This document shows, piece by piece, positions 33,880 through 46,590 of a stretch of DNA of 64,000 nucleotides. The position numbers were made by a program, and so were the translations under genes. A model generated the notes under the pieces. That model did no database searches. It had not been told where the DNA came from and saw only the letters and a list, made by a program, of their open reading frames with translations. The DNA is from Larix kaempferi (Eukaryota > Streptophyta > Pinopsida > Pinales > Pinaceae). The stretch covers positions 10,833,001 to 10,897,000 of the forward strand of contig BSBM01000372.1 in assembly GCA_027924585.1 (NCBI GenBank), read 5' to 3'. How positions within the stretch are numbered: the first letter of the stretch is position 1; every line of letters begins with the position of its first letter.

Positions 33880-35499
33880 ACGTCAGATTCAAAGTAGTGC
33901 CTAAAGAACACAGGTTCCACATTTAATAGATAGGATACGCATCAGTTTTTTTATATTTGGTAATAAGATACTCTGGTGGAGGAGAGACGCTTTCCAAACC
34001 TTTGTTTTGTATAAATTCAACCTTGTTAAACAACTACAATGTTTTATATTAATATTTTATATAAAACTTTATATTTATTTGTTATTTGAGTGTTAAATTT
34101 TATAATAAAAAAAATATACAGTTTCCAAAGCACAAGCGAATGAATTTATGAGCGGCTCCATTATATTCTTCTGTGTTATATTCGAAAGACAGTCTCGAAT
34201 TTATGTTAATTTTTTCTTGTAACATTCTCACTTAAGTCTATATTAGAGTCTTTTGGAGTCTCTTGGAGCAGAGTCTGAAGTGTTTGAAGCAAAACCTTGG
34301 CTCCTTTAACTGAGATATGAGATACCGCCTTTGTAAGATGAACATAGATTGTAGCCTATTGGGATAAGAAAGTATGTTTTGTTTCATGGCACTCACCTGT
34401 TGCCTCAGCTCTGTAGATGTCTTGAAGCTCGGCTTTAGTATTTGAAGCTTGCTTTGAGGGAGAGATGGTAGTTTCAAATATAAGTCTTGCTTTCCATGAA
34501 TTAATGATGGAATATGCCAACCGTTCTTGGAGATTGAGAACAAAGGAGAAGCTTGGATAGAGGTGGATAATTCCACCACACTAAACTAGGAAAGTGCTCC
34601 AAATATGTAGCTTACTAGTTATAAATCATAATAATATAACTTGAATATAAGATACTATATTTCATGCTTCATGTAATTGAGATTTTCTTAGTTGTTCCTG
34701 TGCTATTTTTAGAGAAAATTTTGACATGTTTGTGTTGAATTTGCAGGCCAAATATTGCCATGTTATCTGCTTTATAAGTGCATTTATGGAGAATGTGCTT
34801 TTCCTCCTAGCCATGAAGAGCCTCCTTAAAGTCTCTCTATATCTCTTTATGTTTCTCTCTATACTAAAAAATGCAGATTTATGCACAAAATGTATACTTG
34901 AAAATGTATACAATACTAATATAGCACAAAATGTATACTTGAAAATGTATACAATACTAATACTGCATAGAAGCTAGTTTACTTTGATTTTCCTTGCACA
35001 ATTAAGAAAGCTGCATATCAAATTAAAGCTGCCTTCATTATGTAGTCATTGTATCAAAGAAAAACCGCCAAAGAGAAATGTAGAGCCATCGTATATGGAA
35101 TCCAGACAGATCGTACTGTTGCCACTGTCAAAGGAGATGGAGGCCTAGTTTTGTCCAAATTGAAATCTCTGTAACTGTAAACCGATTCACAATTTTAATT
35201 TTATTTAAAAAATACAATTTATAATAAAAATTTAAATTCTTCACAGTTTATACCAGAATAAAATTATGTGTATGATCATAGAGCTTATTTGCTCCTTATT
35301 ATTCCTGGGATGAGATAGTTGTTTTCCAGGATTGCCGGAACCAAGCACATTAACCAAAGTAAAGGTCCAATTCACATTTTGCTATTAATAGTTTATGATT
35401 CCTTTCCAATTCACACAAAAATATGAAACTATGAAGTGGGAAACTAAATAGTCCATACTGAAATTTAAAGCTCTGATACCCCGCACTGTAGCCTCGAGC
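33880..35499. other. Non-coding, with 41-bp tandem pair
   Basis: No exon of annexin or another gene is recognised. Frames on the minus strand (34579-34238, 34913-34662) are Ser/Gln/Leu-rich without a domain. A 41-bp direct repeat (gcacaaaatgtatacttgaa and following bases) occurs at 34883 and 34924 and is nearly perfect. Confidence 0.4.
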
Positions 35500-35508
35500 T
35501 CTCCGCAG

Positions 35509-35930
35509 TATAAAAAACACCACGTCCCTCGAGTTGTGTTGTGTGTTGTAGAGGGACTGTCGTGGATTTTTTGGGACAATGTTTGAGAGTTTTTCCTTGA
35601 TTTATTTTTATGGTTTCAAGCAATGAAAACTTTATATTTTGGTTGATTTTAGAAATTTAGAAGCAGTTCTTCGAAGTCAAACAAGCCTTGTTGTTTCAGG
35701 TGAGTAAAAACTGCAACTAGATTTCATGTTTCTAGCTGGACATGCTACTGCAAATATTTCATTCAAGCAGCTCAGGTTCAGTTACCAGTGGCAATTTTCT
35801 GAAAGGCAGTCTGTTTGTCATGGAAGGGGTGTAGACAATAAAATTGCTACACTGGCGGTGGGAATATTTTCCAGAACTTCTTTGCAGATTTGTTTAAGAA
35901 TTGCTCGTATCACCTTCAAGCCTCCCAAGG
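35509..35930 (+). promoter_or_regulatory. Weak promoter and exon candidate
   Basis: A TATA-like tataaaaaa (35509-35517) in a locally GC-richer context is followed after about 190 bp by cag/gtgagt (donor at 35700), a possible acceptor ctcag at 35775, and another donor cccaag/gtatga at 35930. The open frame 35726-35935 spans the putative second exon but has no recognisable domain. This could be the start of a non-coding or lost gene; each signal alone occurs often by chance. Confidence 0.22.
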
Positions 35931-36389
35931 TATGATTAGATTAGTTCAATCTGATGGTTGATTCGATTTCCAGTCTTCTCTCTGTGTTATTTGATGTTGA
36001 TGACTTTTTAATTATTTTGGAATTTGGATTGCTTAAAAGCTTCAGAAAATGGATCGTGGAGCTGAAATATGTGGCACGGCTACGACATCCTCATTTTTGT
36101 GATGTTATGGGATGTACATAGGCATTTTTTTTTGCATAGTATAAACGGGTAAATGTGTCCACCGCCAGGAATGTCAGACAATGCCACTTTGCATTGTAGA
36201 CTTTGTGCTCCCTTCTCTGTAATTACTGGTATATAAATATATAACATTAATTCTAAACCCACTCACCTCACACAATTGAGTCAATTTACTTATGGTTGCA
36301 CACCCGACCCTCCAATGTTTATAGGGTTTAGAACATATAGTTATTTTAACTAGGAAAAGAATATAAATGTTTGTTTTTTTAAAGGTTTC

Positions 36390-36813
36390 AAGATTAAAAT
36401 GTATTTTTCTAAAATATTTTAATTAATTAATTAAATTATTAGTTATGATTTAGTGATTAGGGTGAGTGTAGTTATGCAAATAGCTTATGCATCTATCAAA
36501 ACATTCCAAGTTTAATCTTATGAGTAGCTCCTTTGTGTATTTGTATTTGTATGTAAGGAAACATGGTTGATCATATTATAATTAGTTTCTCTTTTTTATA
36601 AAAAAATGGTTTAACATGTCAAGTATAAATTAAGTTAAATAAGTTTGAGTAAACTTTAATTAGATATTTTTTTATTTTATCTTAATTATATGTTATATAT
36701 ACCTTTCAAGTAGATTTTAATAAGATATTTGATCATCTCTTAAAGTTAAATATACATTTTTTTATTTTATTTTATTTTTGTATTTATACACCTTTTAGAT
36801 ATAACTATCGTGT
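36390..36813. repeat. Left 424-bp direct repeat flanking the Tat element
   Basis: AT-rich, non-coding. Repeats at 51337-51763 with about ten substitutions and a few poly-T length changes. It ends one base before the left LTR, and its partner begins immediately after the right LTR. Confidence 0.93.
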
Positions 36814-36814
36814 C

Positions 36815-37743
36815 TGTTACAACGTAATCTTCCACCTTGTGAGCATCAGCATTCTTTGGCCTGTAGGATCCATTTCAGTGACTCAGATTCACTTTATATC
36901 CTTCAGACATATTTTTTGCCTCATTTTTCCTTTGACCCGCTTGTTGCATCACTATAGCAGGCGTACCCACGAGTTGCATCACTATAGCCCGCGGGTATCA
37001 AGTAAAATGGTAAAAATCACCAATTTATTACTTTTTACTCCCATAAAACGGTCATTGGGTGACCTTTGGCTCTCCATCTGCCTAAGTAACGTCTTGATGT
37101 GTCCTTTCACTTACCTTTGAGAGGACTATATATTGAGCACATATGGCTTATGGACGGGAGGAGAAAGAAGAGCAAGAGAACTCTAGTGGATTTTTGCCTT
37201 ATCTTGAGTCTACACTCATTGATCCTTGTAGTTGTGAACCCTTTATGTTCACCTTCCAAACTCCTATCTATTTTGAGTTTGCCATTCATGGAGGATTGAA
37301 GTGGTGGAGGCACAAGTGGATTGATCCAGATATTGGTTCAGATTGGTTGCCAGCAAGAGGTCGTATCACTTTGTACTTCTTCTTGTTTATTAATAGAAAT
37401 ACTCATATTCTCGTCCATTAATGTTGTAAATGTTGTTTATCTTACATTGGGTTGCATTTACTTGCTATATCATGGACCATTGCTATTGATGATGTTAATG
37501 TCGTTTATATATTATATGTACTTGTTGTATATTGGCTGTCAAAACTAATTTGCAGATTCAAGTGCACGGATCGGAAAAGCTCCAACAGGGATCTACATCA
37601 AACGTTTGGATCGAGGTTGGTTATCTTTTTCATTATCTTAGCATTGTCATTTATATAGCATAGTTCTGAGAATTGAGTTGATTTTTGGTAGTCATCTATC
37701 TGTTGTGGTATACCCCAAGCCATAGTGATTTTTCTCCAACACA
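36815..37743 (+). repeat. 5' LTR of Tat element
   Basis: 929 bp, TGTTACAAC to CTCCAACACA. It contains a 92-codon open frame (37143-37421) that is also open in the other LTR, and repeated gttgcatcactatag phrases (about 36932-36985) around an acccacgag/cccgcggg motif. Confidence 0.95.
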
Positions 37744-37747
37744 GAAA

Positions 37748-37764
37748 TGGTGACTCTGCTAGGG
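37748..37764 (+). other. Primer binding site, non-Met type
   Basis: tggtgactctgctaggg starts four bases after the LTR. It resembles the tggcgactctgctgggg primer site I associate with Tat/Ogre elements (an Arg-tRNA type, from memory), with CpG-type decay. Confidence 0.7.
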
Positions 37765-39395
37765 AAAACATCCATCTTGGGGATTTTTTGAGCATTAGTC
37801 CATAATTAGAGTTGCTATTTGTCGAAGCTCTGTGTCACTTATTTGCCGTTGAGATACACTATAGAAAACTTGCTTTTTCTGAGCCATTGGACTCTTTGTT
37901 TTCCAATTTTTACCTTTCCTCACACGTGGGCTAGCTTAGCTCTACCTGCATATACCCCGCCTCTATTTACTCTACTGCTCACGGGTACCTGCAGGTATTC
38001 CTTCGACAGTGGCGTACAACTCCGCTTTTTTTGGTTTATGACCTTTGGTTGTTGCTGGGTTGGTTTTGGTTGATCCTGAGTCTTTGTTGGCCTGTTTCTT
38101 GACTATTCCATGCCTTGGTTGTGATTAGAACTCTTTGTTTCTCTTGGTTGAGCCTTGTTGGTTTTTTACCCATCTTTGGATTTAACCTTGTTGGTTTTTT
38201 CCTTTTGAGCTCATTCCTTTGGCTAAGTCTTACTGTTTGGTATCTGCCTGGTTGTCTTAGTGATGTCGTTGGCATATCAGTGACTAAATAGTAGGATTTA
38301 GCTTGCATTTTTCATTTCCATATATTGAAAAATACAAAAGAAAATACATATAGTTTTTGCATTTTCTTTTTGTTTATAAGAGAAAATACAATTTTTTTTT
38401 GCTTTTATGTATTGCATCTTGCATTGAGTGCTTTCTGCTTGCATTTAGATTCTGATTGTGCATTGAAAGAAATATAAAAGGATTGCATATTTATTTCAAA
38501 ATAGTTGGTTTGATTGTGCATATTAGGGGCATTGTTTTCATTGGATAGATGAGTCTAAGATTTGACGATTTTGCATACCATTGAGTCTTACAGATCACTA
38601 GTTTCACGATCATATCCCTTGAGTAATCACAGCCATTAAAATTAACGCTTAATCTTAAAATTGATTAGATCGATTTTATTTATAGGATACACCAACTAGC
38701 ATAGGTTTAGAGTCTTGGAATAGATCATTGTGAGTTAACGCTCCAAGACTACTAGACGAAACATTAGGTGTCTGACCAGGGAGTGGAGGAATCCATGGTA
38801 TAGATTGATGTTCTTAGGAAGCTCTACTCAAGCTAGAGTTAAGCATGAGGTCACGGGAGGTTGGTTGAAGGGATATCCCTCTGATACCGGTTGAACGTGG
38901 GAGATATTTCCAGGATTTGTTCGTATCTAGGGACTCTTGGGGGATTTGACCCTCATTGAGTTTTGGCCTCAGCTACCCTGCCCATACGACGGATCCCACC
39001 TGCGACTGTCCCCTTGAGCATTGGTTATATTTCGATGACCATAGTTTCCTTACCTAGGTATCTCACGGGGTACTTGCAGTGGTTATATTATTTGTGTCCT
39101 GAGTCAGATAGGGATTGGACAACACAGTTGTTTGTTGCCGAGGGTTACGAACCTTTGCACGCAGTGAAGCCTGTGTGTCTCTATAACTGATTCTGTTACC
39201 CTCCGGCTATAGTTTGGGAGTCTCAAGCCTCTCTTAGGCGAGACATACCGGCTCTAGTGTCAGGAGCTCATTTAGCCACTCTGTTTGTCTGCTCTTGGCT
39301 GTAGTTTCTCTAGGTGTGTGATTTTGATTTACTGTTTTTGATCGATAGTTGGCCTTTAAGGGATGTTTTGATTATATATTCTCCCTAGAGATATC
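37765..39395 (+). other. Leader of Tat element
   Basis: 1.6 kb with no supported ORF before gag. Short frames on both strands here show no domain. Tat/Ogre elements often carry an extra ORF upstream of gag; I cannot find one. Confidence 0.6.
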
Positions 39396-42281
39396 ATGGC
39401 ACGGAGCCCTACTCTCCGCCGATCCAGTCGGTTGGCTGGTTGAAAACCGGCCGAGGTTTCACGCCGTATTGCTAGAGGACGCCGGAGGGCTCCCTCTGAG
39501 TCTTCGGATTCTTACGAGGCTTACGTCCAAGACGTCATGACTGCTACACATTCCAATACTAAGGAAAAACCTTCGACTCCATCGGGTAGAGTTGACCACA
39601 CTTCCAATCCCCATACTCCTCGTGAGGAGTGGGGAGGTGATCCACCTGAGACTCAACCTAGTTCTATTTGGCCTAATCCACTTGAACGAGATCTGTTCAA
39701 TCCTTCGAATCCGGATAATTATCTTTACGGGATGCCAACCTTACCTGAGGACGAAGAACAGGATGATCCATTCGTTCCTTCGTTTCCACACAGTTATAGA
39801 CACGGGATGCCAGAATTGCATGACGACACTGATCCTACGATCAACCCGACAACACTCTCTTTTGGTATGCCTAGTCATAGTATAGTTGAACCTTCCACTA
39901 CGTTTGGTAGTCACGTTGGCACTAGTCATGGTGCTAGCCATACTATACCCATTGGGGGCACTACGTTGTCCACTCACACACATAGTATGGGGACTGGTCA
40001 TGTTCCTCCTAACAATGCTAATGCTGGAAGAAGACCACCTCCTTGGATTGACCAACCTAATAGGAACGTTGTTCGAAACACGACTCGACATCCACCACCT
40101 AATACACATGCCGCTACTTGTCAACCCAGGACTACTTTTACGAATTTTAATGCTCCTCCCAACCACAAGGGTGGAAATATGTCGCATACTTTTGCGTCCA
40201 CTGCCGCCACTAGTAATGTTAATGTAGGGGGTGGGAATATCTCCTACCCACATGGACATCACGCCACCATCCCTGCTACTAGTCACACCAATGTTGGGGT
40301 TGGGAATACTTCTCATGCTTCTGGTCACCACAACGACTACTCAAGCTAATATTAATGCTGGGGGTGGGAACATACCATACCATTATGGTCATTACAACAC
40401 GGTTCCCGCTATGAATAGTACATATATGACCCATACTCATGGTGGAAACCCTTACTACAACACAGTCGGTGCGGGCCACCAGTACCATCCACCACCCCAA
40501 TATGGTGCCCAAAACATGCACATACCTGCTTACTCTCAAATGGGTTAGGCAGGAGGAGGTTATCAATCCTATGGGCCATGGGAAAGCTTATGGTCCGTCA
40601 GGTCCTTATTATCAGCAGTTTAATCCTCATGGTCAAGCTTTTGGTTTGTCTTATAACATGGTTCCGTTTAACCAACCTTTTATGGGGGATTATAATTAAG
40701 CTTTCCATCCTCAACTCCCATTCCTTGCACGCTTGAATCTTCCGGATCTTTCGAAGCTCACGAATGATCCGGTTGTGTCACGACCCTACTTGGCCCCCGG
40801 TCTCTACAAAGATCCCTTCAGACATTCCTAAGTTTGAGGGGAAAGGTGGTGAGGACTCGGGAGATCATGTCATGAAATTTCACCTTTGGTGCTCCTCCAA
40901 CTCTTTGAATCACGATTCTGTTAGATTGTGACTATTTCAATGCACCCTCACGGGGGCAGCCGCGAAGTGGTACGTTGAGTTTCCTGGAAACACCTATAGG
41001 GGTTTTAACGATATCGCTTTGGTTTTCTTAGATCATTTCCAGTTGCTGGTTCGCTATGATACTGGCACTGAAATTTTATCTACCTTCCGTCAGAACAAGG
41101 CCACGCATATTTCTGACCATGTTCAAGAGTGGCATCGGCAGAAGAGGTTAGTGAAAGCCAACATTCCTCCAAAGTTCTTGTTGGAATGGTTCCTCAAGTC
41201 TCCACTCCCATACATTGATAAGGATGTTTCGATGTCCGGCATTATGACTGAGGAACAAGCTATCTTGAAAGTCCAGCAGTTAGACTTATTATACTCTCAG
41301 TCTGGGATTTTGTATGACATCATCCCTGACGCACCGTGTACACGTCATGAGCCTACGTCAGTTCCTGGACCACATGCTGATGGCATCGTTGGATCTGTAA
41401 GCACTCGCCTCATAGATTTGGTAGCTAATCAAATGCAGAATGGATAGGTTCACACCTTGTCCACTTCCACCCCATCGTCCGATATACACAGTGTGCAAAC
41501 GACGAACCAGTCAGGTAACCAGCAACCTGGTGGTAAGAAAAAGGGGAGAAATAATCGTAAGGGTGGAAACAATGGGAATAACAATAGAAATTGCAATACC
41601 CCCCGTAAGGATAATGCCAACCCTCCTCGGGAAGGCGGAAATGCTGGTGAGGACCATAAACCTAGGCGTAAGGTGAAGTTTCCTTGCAAGATTTGTGGGG
41701 AAGACCATCTTACTCACTTATGTCCTCGTATTGAAGAAGCATCAAAGCACTTAGCACAGAGCCCAGCTGTGTTGAAGGATCCCCTACCTCATCACCAAAA
41801 CATGGCTTCGCATGCTCCCACCACTGGTTATGGACCTACTAAGACAATAATTTCTGCTTCCAATACTAGTGGTTATGGATGTGTGAACATGGTTCAGTCA
41901 CAGGTTAGTGTTGCCACTTGTGAACACGATTATGATGCACCACAACACAATTTGGGCAATGAGCCTCCCCCTCCTCCTGATAATTCCTTGCATATAGAGA
42001 AGCCCTCTATTATGCTGAAGATACCGAAAGGTGTTCTTAAGCGCTCTACGCATAATCCTAATGCTCAAGTTGCCCACAACTACTCCATCGTAGAATATTT
42101 GGGCCAAACTCCATGTGCCATGTCGGCTCTTGAAGTTTTGCAAGTCTGTCCTTCTCAGAAGCATGCTCTTTTGAGTGTGTTAGGAGTTCAAGATAGGGGA
42201 AGTCCCACTGTTATCAAGTTCGATACTACTGATGTCCAACCTCGCTTAGGGCCTACCACGTGGCTTTTCAAATCCAAGTAG
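39396..42281 (+). pseudogene. gag: Tat-type Gag polyprotein
   Basis: Start chosen at the ATG 39396 (MARSPTLRRSSRLAG), upstream of the first long open piece and in its frame. A TGA at 39441 follows. The N-terminal half is Pro/His/Asn-rich low-complexity sequence with about four repeats of a GGGN(I/M)S/P..H-like phrase (40160-40400). Frameshifts lie near 40340, 40550 and 40790. The capsid-like domain starts near 40803 (KIPSDIPKFEGKGGEDSGDH; LTGAAAKWYVEFP; FLDHFQLLVRYDTGTEILST), with a TGA at 40929. A TAG at 41445 is followed in frame by a basic Asn/Gly/Lys-rich linker and a zinc knuckle CKICGEDHLTHLC (C-x2-C-x3-H-x4-C, one residue shorter than the common form). Gag packages the element RNA into virus-like particles. 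The four stops and three frameshifts make it non-functional. Confidence 0.9.
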
Positions 42282-42682
42282 TGTGCCTTCAGGGTGTTGT
42301 CAAACGTACTATGGTTGATGAAGGTGCTTCTACATCAGTAATGTCGTTAGCTTGTTGGAAAGCTCTTGGCTCTCCTCCCCTACTCGCGTCTAGAACCACG
42401 CTCACTGCATTCGACGGTCATTCATTTAAGTCGCATGGAATTATCCCTTTCCTTGTTGTCTCCTTGGGAGGTAAGTCTGTGCCTATTGAAGTCGAGGTTG
42501 TTGATGCGCCCATCGACTACAACCTTTTACTGGGTCGGAATTGGATGTATGCCATGAAAGATGTCGCATCCACTATATTCAGAGTTATCTGCTTTCCTGA
42601 TGAAGGCAAGATTGTGACCATCGATCAACTGAATTACGTTAACTCCTCTTCCACAGCATCCATGGGATCCATAGTCCCGTAG
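42260..42682 (+). pseudogene. pol: Tat-type aspartic protease
   Basis: Enters from gag through a frame change near 42260. The active-site block is TMVDEGASTSVMS (Asp-x-Gly form), followed by LTAFDGHSFKSHGIIPF and the NLLLGRNWMYAM flap/end motif. Length about 140 residues is normal. It ends at a TAG (42680), after which the same frame continues into RT. Confidence 0.9.
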
Positions 42683-42712
42683 GTTACTCATTCTCAGCTA
42701 GAAACTGGGAAC

Positions 42713-44539
42713 ATGGGTGTTGGCATGTACCCTTCTTTAATGGGAACTTATGATTTTACCGCACCTATGAATTTTATTGGAACTATTACCGACGATGCGT
42801 CTCCTCCTTCGCATAATATGTCATTCCGGACTTCCTATTTTGATGATCCGTGGACTTTACCGTCCATGAGTTCCACGTCTGGAAACCTTTCGCATGTCGG
42901 GATGTCTATGCCACTGTCTATAGCTGAGCTTGCTTACCAGCATATTCAACGAGCCACTATAGAACCGGATCTCTCTTCTTCCCAGACAGTTGAGGAAGAT
43001 CCTGTTATGCTGCCGATTTGGGCAGCCAACTCATCTTGTTCCCACGATTGCCTCGATGATACTTTTCCTTCTGATGAAGCTATTATGGAGGCCATGTGTG
43101 GTAGTGAGAGACCTTGGGAAGATATGCACCATCGCTCTTATTTCCTTCCCAAACTTAAGCTCGCCGAGCGAGAAGAGTTTAGGATGACTCTAGCAGAGAT
43201 GGTTGGTCACCGTGTGGTTCTTTTGGAGTTGCATGATGTTTTCGCGGAAGGGAATATGGCTAACATTTTCCCAACTACGTCGATCAATATCTCTCGTACT
43301 CCCGAAATATTTGAGAATGTCTACATCGGTGACGATTGCACTCTTGAGGAGATTGCTATTTACATTGAATTTTTTACAGAACTTCGGAAAGCTTTCTCCT
43401 GGTCATATGAGGAGATGCCAGGAATAGACCCCCGCATTGTTGAACATGAGATTAGAACGTATCCCAATGCTAAACTGGTTCGACAATGCTTACGTGCTGT
43501 GAACCCTAGAAAAGCAGCCGCTATCAAGGCAGAGGTGGAGAAATTGCTTAAAGTTGGTTTCATCTACCCCGTTCCCCTTACCGAATGGGTGTCAAACCTT
43601 GTTCCTGTGGATAAGAAGTAGGGAACGAACCGTGTATGCACTGACTTTAGGGATTTGAACCATGCATGTCTGAAAGGCAACTTCCCCACACCATTTATAG
43701 ATCAAATCTTGGATGCTTGTGCCGGAAGTGATATTTTTTCCTTCATGGATAGAGTTTCCAGATATAACCAGATTCAAATCAAACCCGAGGATCAACATAA
43801 TACAACTTTTATTTGTCCTTGGGGAACATTTGCATATCGAAAAATTCCCTTCGGCCTTAAAAACGCCAGAGCTATGTTTCAACATGCCATGACCTACTCC
43901 TTTCACGATCTTAAAAAGATTATGGAGGTTTTCTTGGATGATCTTGCCGGCCATTCTCGCAAGAGGATGGACCACCCCAAGCACCTCTACATGATTCTCG
44001 AATGATGTATACGATACAAGATTCGATTGAATCCTAACAAATGCATCTTTACTGTAAGGACGGGTCACCTTCTAGGATTCATAGTTTCAAAAGAGGGTAT
44101 TAGAGTCGATCCTCTCAAAGTTGAGGCAATACTTCAGTTGCCTCCTCCACGCAATTTGTTGCAACTTCAGAGCCTCCAAGGGAGAGCCACTTTTCTACGC
44201 CGTTTCGTAGTCAATTATGCTAATCTTACCAAAGGTTTCGCGTGCTTATTGAAGAAGGACACACCTTTTATCTGGGATGAGTGAGCCCAGCAGTCTTTCG
44301 ACGCCCTTAAGAAAGCTTTGGTATCGGCCCCTGTGCTTAGTCCACCAAACTTCGCACAAGATTTTATCCTTTATGTGGCCTCTCAAGAGACAATTGGCAT
44401 GGTCTTGGTTCAGGTTGATGATGCGCTTGTCGAGCATGTCATCTACTACCTTAGTCGAAATCTAGTAGACGCTGAGGTAAGATATACTCATATGGAAAAG
44501 CCGGCGCTTGCGACTATTCATTCAGTCCAGCGGTTATGA
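42713..44539 (+). pseudogene. pol: Tat-type reverse transcriptase and RNase H
   Basis: Same frame as the protease. The approach sequence FSWSYEEMPGIDPRIVEHEI precedes the fingers (NPRKAAAIKAEVEKLLKVGF), then TDFRDLNHACLKGNFPTP, the palm YNQIQIKPEDQHNTTF and GTFAYRKIPFGLKNARAMFQ. The catalytic motif is VFLDDLAGHS (FLDD near 43930). Thumb and connection follow (LNPNKCIFTVRTGHLLGFIV), then RNase H with DFILYVASQETIGMVLVQ and RYTHMEKPALATI. TAG at 43619 and TGA at 44003, 44282 and 44537 interrupt it; no frameshift is seen. In the family the positions of these stops hold Arg or Gln, so each is one C-to-T change. Confidence 0.93.
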
Positions 44540-44548
44540 CATTACATT

Positions 44549-46048
44549 TTGCTTAGAACAACCACAGTTGTCGTGCATATCAATCCGTTTCAGTTCATGC
44601 TATCACGACGCCTTATCGGGGGGAAGTACAATAAATGGATTGTTATCCTTCAGGAGTTCGATCTCGATTTTGCTTCGGCGAAGTCGGTGAAATCGTTGGT
44701 ATTTGCTGAGCTTATGTCGAACCTTCCAAGACTTGATGAGGATGTCATTCATGAAGATTCCTTTGTGGATGAGCACTTATTTCTTATCTCGTCAGAGGAC
44801 CCTTGGTATGGGGATGTCATTGTATATCTCCAAACTTTGAAGTTTCCTCTGCACTATTCACAAGATGAGCGACGACATGTAAAACATCACGCTAAAGATT
44901 ATACTATTGTCGATGACACTTTGTATCGCCGAGGAAAGGATTCTATCCTCCGTCATTGCTTAACTCACGAAGAAGTGGAGTGGGTGCTTAATGATTGCCA
45001 TGCTAGGGTGTGTGGCGGTCACTTATCCAGGCTTGCTATAGCCCAACGTATTATGCAAGCTGGTTATTTTTGGCCTTCCATCTTTAAGGATTGTGTTAAT
45101 GCTGTGAAGAGATGTCACCCTTACCAGGTGTTTTCTCAGAACATACACTTGCATCCAACGCCCCTTCATCCGGTCGTCATCGTCGGTCCCTTCACCAAGT
45201 GGGGGGTGGATTTCCTGGATTGCAAACCAGCTTCGGCTGGGGGGCATCACCATATCATGGTGGCTGTGGACTATTTTTCCAAATGGGATGAGTCCATGCC
45301 TACCGTTAAACTCAATGGTGCTATAGCAGCCCACTTCGTATTCAATCAAATTATAACTTGGTTCGGTATTCCAAAAGAGATTGTCATTGACCATGGCAGT
45401 CACTTTTAGAACAAGATGATGGAGGATTTGTCTCTCAAGCTTGGGTTTCTTCAAGAACACTCATTTTCTTATTATCCCCAAGCGAATGGTCAAGTAGAAG
45501 CATTCAATAAGTCTTTGAATACCATTCTCCAACATACCATCCAACAAAGCAAGACCAATTGACACATCATGTTATATCCTGCTTTGTGGGCATATCGAAC
45601 CATAGTCAAGACTGCCACCAAGTTCTCACCGTTTCAGCTAGTTCACGGTGTGGAGTCACTTTTACCGATTGAATGCGAGATCCCTTCGATTAAACTGGCC
45701 ATAGAGATCCTTCCTGATACGACGGGTCTTGAGCAACATTTAATCCACCTTGAGCAACTTGACGAGCAACGTCGAGATGCCGATGTGGCCATAGATGCCA
45801 ACAAACATCGTGTTAAGGTTCAATATGATGGGTCTATCCGTCCTCGATAGTATGCTGAAGGTGACTTGGTCCTCTTATATGACCAAGCTAAAGAACCCCT
45901 AGGGGAAGGCAAGTTCAACCCCATGTGGCATGGTCCTTACATCGTGAGGCGTGTCCTGGAAAAAGGAGCCTATGAATTAGAAGACTATGAGGGGACTGTC
46001 TTGAAGGAGCCTAGAAATGGGCTCTACCTCAAGCAGTATTACGCTTGA
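44549..46048 (+). pseudogene. pol: Tat-type integrase
   Basis: Same frame as RT. The connection LSRRLIGGKYNKWIVILQEF opens it. The zinc-binding region follows: HCLTHEEVEWVLNDCHARVC, then CVNAVKRCHPYQ, where the second Cys of the CxxC pair has become Tyr. The catalytic core has WGVDFLDCKP (Asp), IVIDHGSHF (Asp) and QANGQVEAFNKSL (Glu). The C-terminal part has YAEGDLVLLYDQ and FNPMWHGPYIVRRVLEKGAY, ending at TGA 46046-46048. TAG at 45407, TGA near 45560 and TAG at 45848 break it. Integrase inserts the cDNA into the host chromosome. Confidence 0.93.
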
Positions 46049-46159
46049 ACCTCTGGTTCAGGCTGATACTTTTGTATACTATTGTATAGTTGCTTTTGTA
46101 CATAGTTTAGATTTCTTTTGGTTTTCGGGTCTACTGATTAGCTTTCGTTTGATTGACAG

Positions 46160-46590
46160 ATGTCAACAAAGTTTCCTATGTTCTTAGGATTCGCGGATGG
46201 TGCTAGCCGTCATACGCAGAAGCTTGTTTCTGCTGCATGGGTTATTTTCTCACCTGACCACCTAGTTGTGTCCTCAGGAGGTGCTTGTCTTGGTCCTACA
46301 TCTAATAATGTGTGGCTGAGTATAGTGTCGTCATTGAGCTACTTCAGGATGCCATTTCCCATGGCGTCCAGTCTTTAGAATTCCGCTTGGATTCATAACT
46401 AGTTGTGTCTCAGCTAAATGGGCAGTACTGTGTGAGAGATCCTACGCTACTACGGAAATTCCTAAGGGTAAGACTCTTGGAACAACATTTTGTTTCAATT
46501 ACATACATACATGTTCCAAGAAGTATTAATCATATATCTGATGCATACGCTAACTATGTATTAGATTGGAATTTGTCACATTCACCATGA
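46160..46590 (+). pseudogene. Second, archaeal-type RNase H after integrase
   Basis: Starts at an ATG at 46160 in the pol frame, 111 bp after the integrase stop. Motifs are FADGASRH (first Asp), AAWVIFSPDHLVVSSGGACL, a frameshift near 46315, then an Ala-Glu-Tyr ... IELL block (Glu), LDS followed by TAA and LVVSQLNGQYCVRDP (Asp), and the C-terminal DAYANYVLDW (Asp). This is the aRNH domain that plant Tat elements acquired in addition to their own RNase H. In the arrangement I remember it lies between RNase H and integrase; here it is downstream of the integrase. The bases before the ATG (gctttcgtttgattgacag) look like a 3' splice site, so it may have been expressed by splicing. Confidence 0.87.

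Noticed and set aside
36815-37743. Treating the 424-bp flank as part of a longer LTR
   Set aside because: On the left it precedes the LTR and on the right it follows it, while the primer site and purine tract fix the inner ends. It therefore cannot belong to both LTRs in the same orientation.
38036-38308. 90-codon minus-strand basic ORF in the Tat leader
   Set aside because: It arises from ggttgatt/ccttgttggtt-type repeats read in reverse, and no domain is visible.
39741-40331. 196-codon minus-strand open frame
   Set aside because: It is the antisense shadow of the low-complexity Gly/His/Asn-rich part of gag.
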